Origin: Bacteroidales bacterium UBA4070
GTDB lineage: Bacteria; Bacteroidota; Bacteroidia; Bacteroidales; VadinHA17
Direction of reading: 5' to 3'
NCBI GenBank assembly: GCA_002383485.1
Contig: DFYY01000011.1
Location: forward strand, 1-34,390
DNA length: 34,390 nucleotides
Position numbers and translations under genes: made by a program. Shown piece after piece: positions 1 through 6,330 of the stretch. The notes beneath the pieces are model-generated. The model saw only the letters and a program-made list of their open reading frames with translations, was not told the origin of the DNA and did no database searches. Within the stretch, counting starts at the first letter, position 1; each line of letters opens with the position of its first letter.

Positions 1-1014
1 CGAAATCTTAAGGGGCCATTTCACATTGCCGGTCAATCACCAGATGGGAAATATTATAATGAACATGGTGAAGGTATGCCATTTTATCAAGGTAAAACAG
101 AATTTGGTGAATGGCACTTAGGAGCACCACAGAAATGGACTACCTCAATAACCAAGGAAGCTATTAAAGGTGATATTCTGATGTCAGTAAGAGCACCCGT
201 GGGTCCAGTTAATTTTGCGACCAATCATATCTGCATTGGTCGTGGCTTAGCCGCGATTAGGGCAAAGGGGATCGTTATGAAAGAGTACCTATTTTACCTT
301 TTAAGATACAAAGAAGGGGAGATAAAGGGCTCTGGTGGTGCTGTTTTTGATAGCATTACTAAAGCGCAGATTGAGAAAATTCAGATTCCTCTACCACCGC
401 TCCCTGTCCAGGAAGAGATTGTATCGGAGATTGGTAGCTACCAGAAGATCATTGATGGTGCAAAGCAGGTGGTAGAGAACTACAAGCCTCGGATTGATAT
501 TGATCCAGAGTGGGAGATGGTGGAGTTAGCAGATGTAATTAAACTCTCCAGTGGAAGCGGATTAACTACGCAGAATATGACAAAGGGTCCGTTCCCGGTC
601 TATGGTGGTAATGGGATAAACGGATATCATGATCAATTTTTAGTAGATGAGCCAACTATTGTAATAGGGCGGGTAGGTGCATATTGCGGTTCTATCCATA
701 TAACAGAATCGAAGTCTTGGATAACTGATAATGGGCTTTTTGTTACAAACTTCTTAAAAGAAGTCAATATCAAATATTTAGCGCAAATCCTACGGCAGTT
801 AAATTTTAATCAATATTCCAAGGTTGGAGGACAGCCATCAATCTCCCAAAAAACGGTTACAAGCATTCAAGCACCCATTCCATCGAAAGAGATTCAAGAT
901 CAAATAGTCAAGAAAATTGAACAAGAGGAGCAACTTATCATTGCTAACAAGCTTTTAATTGATTTATTCGGGCAAAAGATCAAAGACCGGATAGCGAAAG
1001 TGTGGGGGGAATGA
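1..1014 (+). CDS. hsdS: Type I restriction-modification specificity subunit HsdS (5' truncated by window edge)
   Basis: The reading frame is open from base 1 with no start, so the gene begins upstream; about 337 residues are visible against a usual 400-450. HsdS sets the DNA target of the type I methylase/nuclease complex through two target-recognition domains (TRDs). The visible part opens in the first TRD, with the typical GQSPDGKYYNEHGEG and MPFYQGKTEFG stretches. It then shows the central conserved spacer (IPLPPLPVQEEIVSEI), a second TRD with YGGNGINGYHDQ and IGRVGAYCGS, and the C-terminal conserved helix (IPSKEIQDQIVKKIEQEEQL). hsdM and hsdR are not in the window and should lie upstream. 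The gene is AT-richer than the genes after position 4000. A tyrosine recombinase gene close by could be the island integrase or could shuffle hsdS. Confidence 0.93.
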   Translation, partial: RNLKGPFHIAGQSPDGKYYNEHGEGMPFYQGKTEFGEWHLGAPQKWTTSITKEAIKGDILMSVRAPVGPVNFATNHICIGRGLAAIRAKGIVMKEYLFYLLRYKEGEIKGSGGAVFDSITKAQIEKIQIPLPPLPVQEEIVSEIGSYQKIIDGAKQVVENYKPRIDIDPEWEMVELADVIKLSSGSGLTTQNMTKGPFPVYGGNGINGYHDQFLVDEPTIVIGRVGAYCGSIHITESKSWITDNGLFVTNFLKEVNIKYLAQILRQLNFNQYSKVGGQPSISQKTVTSIQAPIPSKEIQDQIVKKIEQEEQLIIANKLLIDLFGQKIKDRIAKVWGE

Positions 1015-1073
1015 TAGTCCAATAGGGATCGGGCTTGTGATGTCTATATTGAATGCAACCTAATAAGTAAGAT

Positions 1074-1949
1074 ATGTCCCTAATAGGTTTTAAAGCACGT
1101 GCAAGACAGCATCAGATTCGATTCAGGGAAGAGGTTCTGAAGGCTGGTAAAGGTGACCAGGAATACCATCTTAGTGATGCTGATGCTCGTCGTGGGTTAA
1201 TTTTCTTCGAAGGATGTAATATCCTGAAAGCTGCTCGTGTCAGGTACCCTAATTTTGAGCACAATAAAGCCTGCTACGGGAATATGCTACGAAGTGAGCA
1301 CATACCCTTCAACTTCTTCGTACCTCTCGCAAATGACCTGAAATACGCCCGTGATGTGATTAATAAGTTCATGTGTGGTGTAATAGGTGAAATAATCCTC
1401 ATCAAAATTGAGCATGCTCCCGATCCAGAAAAAGCGTTAAAGGACAGGACATCATTTGATGTTTACGTTGAATTTAACCATATAGATGGTACCCGAGGTA
1501 TACTTGGCATTGAGGTGAAGTATACGGAGGGCGCATACGAACTGAAAGAGAACTCAAAAGAGGCAAGGGAGGTGCAGGACCCTAACTCGATATACAACAG
1601 GCTTACACGGAAGCATAATCTTTTTAAAGAAGAGTATTTAGATCAACTACCGACTGATGAATTTCGACAGGCATGGCGTAATCTACTTCTTGGCGTATCT
1701 ATGACAAGGATGGATAAGGAGGATTCTATATTTGAACACTTTACGTCAATTATTTTGTACCCGGAAGGTAACGATCATTTTAGAAATCTGGTTCCTGTCA
1801 TTTCAAAGATGCTCAGCTACGGGAGGGAGGAATTATTCATGGGTATTACTTATGAGGAGTTCATTTCGGTAGCAAGAGATCTCGCTAATTACCCGGAGTA
1901 CCTGAGATGGTTACAATACCTGGAGGACCGGTACATCGTGAAGAATTGA
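1074..1949 (+). CDS. PD-(D/E)XK superfamily nuclease, PGN_0703-like restriction endonuclease
   Basis: A 291-residue soluble protein with no signal peptide. A PD-(D/E)XK nuclease core is visible: E106 in an IGEIILIK helix, D129 in SFDVYVEF, then E147-V-K149 in LGIEVKYTE, followed by charged helices. This is the usual D...ExK metal-binding arrangement. The overall look resembles the PGN_0703 group of putative restriction endonucleases known from Porphyromonas and relatives; that family match is from memory and was not searched. It starts 59 bp after hsdS on the same strand, so it may be co-transcribed with the type I system as an extra defence nuclease. It ends directly against the recombinase stop codon on the other strand. 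The nuclease fold is fairly sure; the substrate and the partnership with HsdS are inference. Confidence 0.72.
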   Translation: MSLIGFKARARQHQIRFREEVLKAGKGDQEYHLSDADARRGLIFFEGCNILKAARVRYPNFEHNKACYGNMLRSEHIPFNFFVPLANDLKYARDVINKFMCGVIGEIILIKIEHAPDPEKALKDRTSFDVYVEFNHIDGTRGILGIEVKYTEGAYELKENSKEAREVQDPNSIYNRLTRKHNLFKEEYLDQLPTDEFRQAWRNLLLGVSMTRMDKEDSIFEHFTSIILYPEGNDHFRNLVPVISKMLSYGREELFMGITYEEFISVARDLANYPEYLRWLQYLEDRYIVKN

Positions 1950-3116
1950 CTAAATGTCCCACTTGTCAGCAATATTTCGGAGGTGCTGACGGGTTATCTT
2001 TATATATGGCTTTATCCCCCGGTAATCTGAATGTCCTGACATTCTCATGACATCCTGTATCGGCATTCCCTTTTGAAGGCAGATGGATATAAACGTTCTC
2101 CTTGCAGTATGGCTTGAGATTACCTCGAATAATGGTTGAGTAACACGGAAAACCTGCTTGCCTCTTACTGACTGCACAACAATACTTCTGTCCATCTTCA
2201 GCTCTTTGAAAAGCACCTTCAGGTATTCGTTGAATTTCTGGTTGCTGATTATTGGGGGTACCCCGTTATACTTCTCCAGGATTGCCTTTGCGATGCCATA
2301 CAATGGAGGATAAGCCTTACCCCCGGTCTTTACTTGAATGAACTCCAAGACCTGTTCAGGAGTCTCCCACGACGGGTCAAACACCTGACTATCGCAATGG
2401 CGAAGCCCGGTGGTTGCCATGAATACGAACAGATCCCGAGTTTTACTCAAATAGCCGGTCAACTCAGCGTCAATCAGTCTGTGCAACTCATCCTCGGTTA
2501 AGGCTAATACCTCCCCTTCAACATTAAGCATGGAATATTTCATCCAGCTCCAGTCCATTTCAGGGTAAGCGTTCCGTAAGAATGTCTTCAGGGTCTTTAC
2601 ATGTTTGAGAACTGTTGCGTCCGCGAGCTTCTGATCCTTCAACATGTATTGAATTAACTGATTCAAAATCATTTTATTGAAGGTGGACGCCTCGAAGTCG
2701 TATCCGCTCCACTGACAAAAGTATGTCATCACATTATAAGTTATCCGTACTCTTTTTTGAGTGCTCTCCCGGCAGACCAGCCGATCAAGGTATTTCCTGT
2801 ATTTTGACCAGGTTGAGTCTGAATCGGTGTTTCCGAGTACGGATGCAGCCCTTAACCTGCATTCATTCCTTACCAGTTCAGGCATAGGTTCGATTCCCCG
2901 TTGCCGTATGATAATGGATGCGTTCAGCACCTGGTTCTGAACGGAGTCTATCTGACTCTTCAGGAGATCATAATCCGGACAATGCTTCTTTAATGAATTG
3001 TTAACCCAGTACTTATCATCCACCTTTGCTCCGGTGAACAATTTGAATTTCTTGTTACCGTGACTGTAGATTACATAGACGGAGTTAACATACTTTCTGA
3101 TCTTAATTGTTGCCAT
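1950..3116 (-). CDS. Tyrosine recombinase / integrase (Bacteroidetes island type)
   Basis: A 388-residue site-specific recombinase. Residues 1-40 form an arm-type DNA-binding region, 100-190 a SAM-like core-binding domain, and 205-388 the catalytic domain. All six catalytic positions can be seen: R239 (TTGLRHCD), K263 (VKTGGK), H336 and R339 (HTARR), H362 (MSGHSD) and the nucleophile Y371 (KPYIKI). It should cut and rejoin DNA at att sites through a 3'-phosphotyrosine intermediate. It is tail to tail with the nuclease gene with no base between the stop codons. Its 5' end faces the repeated tRNA-end-like blocks at 3279-3446, a typical int-attachment arrangement. Inversion of hsdS segments is an alternative role, because related recombinases do this in Bacteroides. 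Confidence 0.92.
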   Translation of the reverse strand: MATIKIRKYVNSVYVIYSHGNKKFKLFTGAKVDDKYWVNNSLKKHCPDYDLLKSQIDSVQNQVLNASIIIRQRGIEPMPELVRNECRLRAASVLGNTDSDSTWSKYRKYLDRLVCRESTQKRVRITYNVMTYFCQWSGYDFEASTFNKMILNQLIQYMLKDQKLADATVLKHVKTLKTFLRNAYPEMDWSWMKYSMLNVEGEVLALTEDELHRLIDAELTGYLSKTRDLFVFMATTGLRHCDSQVFDPSWETPEQVLEFIQVKTGGKAYPPLYGIAKAILEKYNGVPPIISNQKFNEYLKVLFKELKMDRSIVVQSVRGKQVFRVTQPLFEVISSHTARRTFISICLQKGMPIQDVMRMSGHSDYRGIKPYIKITRQHLRNIADKWDI

Positions 3117-3161
3117 GACTCAATACCAAAAATTGCATAAAACCGAGTACGGGAACTCGAC

Positions 3162-3193
3162 AAAAAATACCCCAAATGACCCAAAATGGTCAA
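3162..3193 (-). promoter_or_regulatory. Putative recombinase promoter with an overlapping inverted repeat
   Basis: Read on the minus strand there is a TTG (3193-3191), 21 bases, then TATTTTTTG (-7-like, 3169-3161). This is close to the Bacteroidetes TTG-N19-21-TAnnTTTG pattern, about 45 bp before the recombinase start. An inverted repeat TGACC-N6-GGTCA (3177-3192) lies between the two boxes and could be an operator. The -7 box is imperfect, so this is tentative. Confidence 0.35.
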
Positions 3194-3278
3194 ATTGGCA
3201 ATTTTAGCAAGTATCAGGTATTGAATATATTAGACTTTTTTCACGTCTGATTTTGGTTCAGAAGAGTCGGGGTTCGAG

Positions 3279-3317
3279 CCCCTGTGGGTCAACAGGAGCC
3301 GGCAGCAATGCCGGCTT
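3279..3317 (+). repeat. Direct repeat copy 1: tRNA 3'-end-like sequence plus hairpin (att candidate)
   Basis: This 39-bp block is repeated at 3408-3446 with one mismatch (C3306 versus A3435), 129 bp away. Together with the bases just upstream (3268-3291) it resembles a tRNA T-arm and acceptor 3' strand: a 5-bp stem CGGGG/CCCTG around a TTCGAGC loop, then TGGGTCA. No tRNA body lies upstream, so this looks like the tRNA-end fragment left at one edge of an integrated element. It runs straight into a rho-independent terminator. Confidence 0.6.
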
Positions 3318-3327
3318 CGCTTTTTTT
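3298..3327 (+). terminator. Rho-independent terminator in repeat copy 1
   Basis: Stem GCCGGCA (3298-3304), loop GCAA, stem TGCCGGC (3309-3315), then TTCGC and a run of seven T. It belongs to the duplicated block and would be the natural terminator behind the tRNA gene from which the fragment derives. Confidence 0.7.
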
Positions 3328-3373
3328 GCTAAGGGCTCGAACCCCCTCCCCCGCATCCCGGCCCCTTCGCTAA

Positions 3374-3396
3374 AAATGCCCACCGGGCATTTTTTT
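3374..3396 (+). terminator. Rho-independent terminator between the two repeat copies
   Basis: Stem AAATGCCC (3374-3381), loop ACC, stem GGGCATTT (3385-3392), continuing into a T-run to 3396, with an A-run on the other side, so it can act in both directions. Its sequence differs from the flanking repeated hairpins. Confidence 0.7.
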
Positions 3397-3407
3397 AACG
3401 CTCGGAC

Positions 3408-3446
3408 CCCCTGTGGGTCAACAGGAGCCGGCAGAAATGCCGGCTT
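3408..3446 (+). repeat. Direct repeat copy 2: tRNA 3'-end-like sequence plus hairpin (att candidate)
   Basis: This is the second copy of the 39-bp block, 38 of 39 bases identical to copy 1. Here the T-loop motif upstream is degraded (GCTCGGA instead of GTTCGAG), so identity starts only at the CCCC preceding TGTGGGTCA. It touches the 3' end of mazF, and the T-run of its hairpin (GCCGGCA-GAAA-TGCCGGC, T to 3451) overlaps the mazF stop region. Confidence 0.6.
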
Positions 3447-3451
3447 TTTTT
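3427..3451 (+). terminator. Rho-independent terminator in repeat copy 2
   Basis: Stem GCCGGCA (3427-3433), GAAA tetraloop, stem TGCCGGC (3438-3444) and seven T. It stops plus-strand transcription coming from the island side before mazEF. Confidence 0.7.
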
Positions 3452-3773
3452 AGTCTACATAGGTTTCCTTCAGCACCGCTTTCAGCTCCCTGATCTCAGC
3501 TCTAGACAGTTTTCCCAGATCCTTGATAATACGATGTTTATCAATTGTCCTTATCTGGTCAAGGATTATCCAACCGGCTTTGTTCTCATGCCTGATTTCA
3601 ACCCGGGTAGGGTAGTTTTTGGAACTTGTTGTCATAGGAGCAATTACAACTGTTCTGAGGTGGTTGTTCATCTCATCCGGTGAGATAACAACACACGGTC
3701 TTGTTTTTTTGATCTCACTGCCGATGGCAGGTTCAAGATTTACAAGGATAATCTGGTATTGCTTTATTTCCAT
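3450..3773 (-). CDS. mazF: MazF/PemK-family toxin (endoribonuclease)
   Basis: A 107-residue protein of the MazF/PemK family, whose members cut mRNA at short sequence motifs to halt growth. Family marks are the N-terminal YQIILVNLEPAIGSEIKKTRPCVVIS strand-loop-strand, with the GSEI.K.RPCVVIS signature at about residues 18-31. The VVIAPMTTSS strand and DQIRTIDK.R stretch follow. Length is normal (about 110). Its start overlaps the end of the antitoxin gene, the usual translational coupling. The gene ends inside the T-run of the neighbouring att-like repeat, so it lies just outside the presumed island. Confidence 0.93.
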   Translation of the reverse strand: MEIKQYQIILVNLEPAIGSEIKKTRPCVVISPDEMNNHLRTVVIAPMTTSSKNYPTRVEIRHENKAGWIILDQIRTIDKHRIIKDLGKLSRAEIRELKAVLKETYVD

Positions 3774-4009
3774 TCTTCCGGTTCTTCTTCATCGAAAATA
3801 TCCGGCATAGTCAGTTTATCGTCACCACTGGCATGCATTTCACTGAATGCCTGGTCCCATCCCTTCCTGGTTTGGGGCAGTGGTCTGATAATGATCTGAC
3901 CATCTTCAAGTATCAGTTCTACATTATCCCGGATATTGTACCTCTCAATAATCGTTTTACTGAACCGTATACCCCTGGAATTTCCTATTTTAACAACAGA
4001 TACCTCCAT
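3764..4009 (-). CDS. mazE: MazE-like antitoxin with SpoVT/AbrB DNA-binding domain
   Basis: An 81-residue protein. Residues 1-46 form an AbrB-type swapped-hairpin DNA-binding domain (VVKIGNSRGIRFSKTIIE, then VELILEDGQIIIRPL). The C-terminal part is acidic and probably disordered (DIFDEEEPEEW), and in this family such a tail wraps around the toxin and blocks it. It is first in the operon and overlaps mazF by 10 bp. In this family the antitoxin, alone or with toxin, represses its own promoter; a matching promoter and palindrome lie directly upstream at 4025-4063. Confidence 0.9.
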   Translation of the reverse strand: MEVSVVKIGNSRGIRFSKTIIERYNIRDNVELILEDGQIIIRPLPQTRKGWDQAFSEMHASGDDKLTMPDIFDEEEPEEWK

Positions 4010-4024
4010 TATAGAATCATCATT

Positions 4025-4063
4025 ATGTAATTACAAAGTTATTACATTATTTTGATTATCCAA
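4025..4063 (-). promoter_or_regulatory. mazEF promoter with a palindromic operator across the -7 box
   Basis: On the minus strand, TTG (4063-4061), exactly 19 bases, then TAACTTTG (4041-4034): a full match to the Bacteroidetes TTG-N19-TAnnTTTG consensus. The -7 box sits within an inverted repeat ATGTAAT-N9-ATTACAT (4025-4047). Transcription would start near 4027, leaving a leader of about 17 bases before mazE. The overlap suggests that MazE/MazEF binding blocks the promoter. Confidence 0.72.
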
Positions 4064-4088
4064 ACATAAAAAAGTTCCCGGGTTTATG

Positions 4089-5123
4089 TTAATTAAGCAG
4101 AGGGAGAATTGATTCCATGATGAACAGCGGGCTGACCTGCGGGGTGGTATAGTTGCGTTCGGTAAAAGCGATAATCAGCTGGTATTCCGGGAAAATGTAA
4201 AGCTTCTGTCCTCCGGCCCCTTCGGCTGAAACAACCGTCACCGTCCTGCCCTGGCTCAAAGGATATTCATTGATCCACCAGAAGTACCCATATTCGCTGT
4301 TCCCGAAATTTGTCGCAATGTATGGATGAACGACTTTGCTGATCCATTTTTCGGAAATAATCTGCTGATTATTCCACGTCCCGTGGTTCATCACCAGATG
4401 TCCGATTTTCACAATATCTACCGGCTTCAGATAAAGTCCCCCGCCGGCATGACAGAATCCCGTGGAATCTTTAATCCATCCGTAATCAGTTATTCCCAGA
4501 GGATTGAACAGATATTTTTCCGCAAACCTGTCCAGCCTCATTTTTGCAGTTTTCTCAATTATACCTGCAATTATCATCGGACAGCCGCTGTTGTATCTGA
4601 ATCTGCCATACAGCGAATCTGACACCGGTTTTGACAGAATATATTTCAGATAATCGCCGCTGTTGAACATATTGATATTATCATTTTCCGGATCATCAAG
4701 CGGGATCATTTCCTCCCATTCAAAACCGGCTGACATTGTCAGGAGATCTTTAATCCTCAGCTCAGATTTTATACTGCCGGCGGGACTGAAATATCCGGGA
4801 AAATAGCTGCTTACGAGTTCATCCGCGCTTTTAACGAATCCTTTGTCAATTGCAATGCCCATTAGCAGGGATACGATGCTTTTGGTTTGAGACTGAATGT
4901 GATGGAGGGAATCCCCGTGGATCCCGTTATAATATTTCTCAAATCTTGTTTGTCCGTCATAAGAGGCGATAAGGCTTTCCACATTCCTGAAGAAAATCTT
5001 TGGATTTGTCTCTATGAGCCTGTCTGCTGTTGCTATTGCTGAATCGAGGTCTGATACCTGAATTGTCTGTGATTTAAGGTTCAGCGTTATCAGGATCAGT
5101 GCCGAAAGGATCAGGATTCTCAT
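4089..5123 (-). CDS. Secreted serine hydrolase of the beta-lactamase/esterase family (class C fold)
   Basis: A 344-residue protein with an N-terminal signal peptide (MRILILSALILITLNLKSQ), so exported to the periplasm or beyond. The serine beta-lactamase/penicillin-binding fold (PF00144 type) is indicated by S78-Q-T-K81, the nucleophile and lysine of the SxxK motif. The tyrosine motif F-R-Y177-N-S-G and a late glycine-rich stretch (SAEGAGGQKLYIFPEYQ) agree with it. Family members act as esterases, D-aminopeptidases or hydrolases of small amides; true beta-lactamase activity is uncommon in this branch. It stands alone between mazEF and a divergent DUF302 gene. Substrate unknown. Confidence 0.87.
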   Translation of the reverse strand: MRILILSALILITLNLKSQTIQVSDLDSAIATADRLIETNPKIFFRNVESLIASYDGQTRFEKYYNGIHGDSLHHIQSQTKSIVSLLMGIAIDKGFVKSADELVSSYFPGYFSPAGSIKSELRIKDLLTMSAGFEWEEMIPLDDPENDNINMFNSGDYLKYILSKPVSDSLYGRFRYNSGCPMIIAGIIEKTAKMRLDRFAEKYLFNPLGITDYGWIKDSTGFCHAGGGLYLKPVDIVKIGHLVMNHGTWNNQQIISEKWISKVVHPYIATNFGNSEYGYFWWINEYPLSQGRTVTVVSAEGAGGQKLYIFPEYQLIIAFTERNYTTPQVSPLFIMESILPLLN

Positions 5124-5310
5124 TTTGGTTACCTATTCGTTAAACTCCAAAGTGGCTTTTGGCCTGCATAATTTCAATTTATGCTTTCATAGTGATCACG
5201 GATTGCCTATAAAGTTATGCCAAAATATAATACAGCTCTTATTGCGAACCAAATCCCCTTCGTTTTGTTTATTGTTTGTTCAACCATTGACATCAGTAAA
5301 ACAGGCAACT

Positions 5311-5697
5311 ATGGCATATTACTTCTCCAAAACGCTCAGTACCTCATTCGATGAGGCAGTTGAAAAGGTAACCGCGGCTCTGTTCGAAGAGGGATTTGGT
5401 GTTATATCGGTAGTCGATCTTCATGAAAAAATCAAAAACAAGCTTGGTGTCGATTTCAAGAGATACCGCATCCTTGGGGCATGCAACCCGGCATATTCCT
5501 ACAGGGCCCTGCAGGCCGAAGACAAGGTAGGGGTTATGCTTCCCTGCAATGTTCTCGTGATTGAACAGGGTGAAAATGAAATTGAAATTGCTGCGGTCAA
5601 CCCCACTGATGCCATGATTGCTGTGCACAACGATGTTGTGGCAGAGGTGGCCGTCAAGGTGGGCGAACATCTTCAGAAAGCCCTGGACAGGCTGTAG
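5311..5697 (+). CDS. DUF302 family protein
   Basis: A 128-residue soluble protein starting at MAYYFSKTLSTSFDEAV. The frame is open further upstream, but those residues do not resemble the family and lie in an AT-rich promoter-like stretch, so the start at 5311 is chosen. DUF302 features are the F.EEGFGVISVVDLHEKIKNKLG stretch, the conserved YRILGACNPAYSYRAL segment (R then GACNP at about residues 50-56) and the LPCNVLVIE strand. The family is small and dimeric, and its biochemical role is not established. No operon partner is evident; the next gene converges on it with a 4-bp gap. Confidence 0.87.
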   Translation: MAYYFSKTLSTSFDEAVEKVTAALFEEGFGVISVVDLHEKIKNKLGVDFKRYRILGACNPAYSYRALQAEDKVGVMLPCNVLVIEQGENEIEIAAVNPTDAMIAVHNDVVAEVAVKVGEHLQKALDRL

Positions 5698-5701
5698 CGG
5701 G

Positions 5702-6274
5702 TCAATCCCTATCAGATGCCTCGGCCAGCATCTCGAGATCCTCGTTGACCAGGTGCTTCGCGTACCTTATCTCATCACAGATCCTGCCGTTCTTTATTAC
5801 GGCGTTCCGTAACACTGCCTCTCTCTCAAACCCGCACTTCTCAAGCACCCTCTGTGAGGCTGTGTTGAAAGAAAAGACGCCTGAGTATATCTTGATTACA
5901 CCCAGTTCGCGGAATCCGTAATCACAGATCAGATTCACAGCCCTCGGAGTTATTCCCTTGTGCCAGTAGGGTTCACCGATGAAGTACCCCAACTCGGCCG
6001 TTTTGCGGTAGACGTCATCCTGAGGGTGCAGCCCGATGTTACCCACATACTCACCGCCGTACTCAATGGCGAATACCTGGTATGGCTCCATTATGAAACA
6101 CATTGATATGAATTTTTCAGCATGCTCCGGGGTGTAGGGAAAAGGGAATGCATCCCGGAGGTTAACTGCCACCTTCTCATTATTGGCGATTTCTGCCATA
6201 CGGATTTTGTCGCTGCGCCGGAACTTGCGAATGGTTACTACTCCGTCTGTGAATGTCAGAGGTGATGTTTTCAT
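5702..6274 (-). CDS. GNAT acetyltransferase, RimJ/RimL type
   Basis: A 190-residue GCN5-related N-acetyltransferase, which would move acetyl from acetyl-CoA to an amino group. Visible marks are the N-terminal VTIRKFRRSDKIRMAEIANN strand-helix, the VFAIEYGGEYVGNIGLHP core strands, the ELGYFIGEPYWHKGITPRAV segment (the acetyl-CoA-binding turn in a RimL-like form) and the C-terminal FNTASQRVLEKCGFEREAVLR. The last is the typical N-x-xS..LEKxGF signature of RimJ/RimL and related enzymes. Substrate cannot be told: RimL homologues acetylate ribosomal protein N-termini, but many relatives modify small molecules. It is divergent from the cotH-like gene. Confidence 0.88.
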   Translation of the reverse strand: MKTSPLTFTDGVVTIRKFRRSDKIRMAEIANNEKVAVNLRDAFPFPYTPEHAEKFISMCFIMEPYQVFAIEYGGEYVGNIGLHPQDDVYRKTAELGYFIGEPYWHKGITPRAVNLICDYGFRELGVIKIYSGVFSFNTASQRVLEKCGFEREAVLRNAVIKNGRICDEIRYAKHLVNEDLEMLAEASDRD

Positions 6275-6330
6275 TATTTGCAGGAATTAAATACGGAGCA
6301 TAAAGGTATTAAATTGAGTAATATTGTGAG

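Larger units (their letters stand above)
3117..3449. other. Gene-free stretch: recombinase promoter, att-like repeats and terminators
   Basis: This 333-base stretch has no convincing gene. The left half (3117-3250) is AT-rich and holds the putative recombinase promoter. The right half (about 3260-3450) is GC-rich and holds two near-identical 39-bp blocks with strong hairpins, a third independent hairpin with a T-run, and a reverse-oriented T-arm-like string around 3332-3346. A 66-codon frame across the right half encodes only the repeated hairpins and is not believed to be a protein. Confidence 0.7.

Noticed and set aside
3241..3295. A complete tRNA gene
   Set aside because: Only the T-arm and acceptor 3' part can be formed; no anticodon arm, D-arm or 5' acceptor strand is present upstream.
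3253..3453. A 66-codon plus-strand reading frame over the repeats
   Set aside because: Its sequence is made of the duplicated hairpins and repeated peptides they encode; no protein-like signal or ribosome site is seen.
4063..4090. Inverted repeat AACATAAA...TTTATGTT as a terminator of the serine hydrolase gene
   Set aside because: The AT-only stem overlaps the stop codon and its T-run is inside the loop; too weak to annotate.
5125..5310. N-terminal extension of the DUF302 protein
   Set aside because: The residues do not resemble the family and the stretch is AT-rich, fitting a promoter region between divergent genes.
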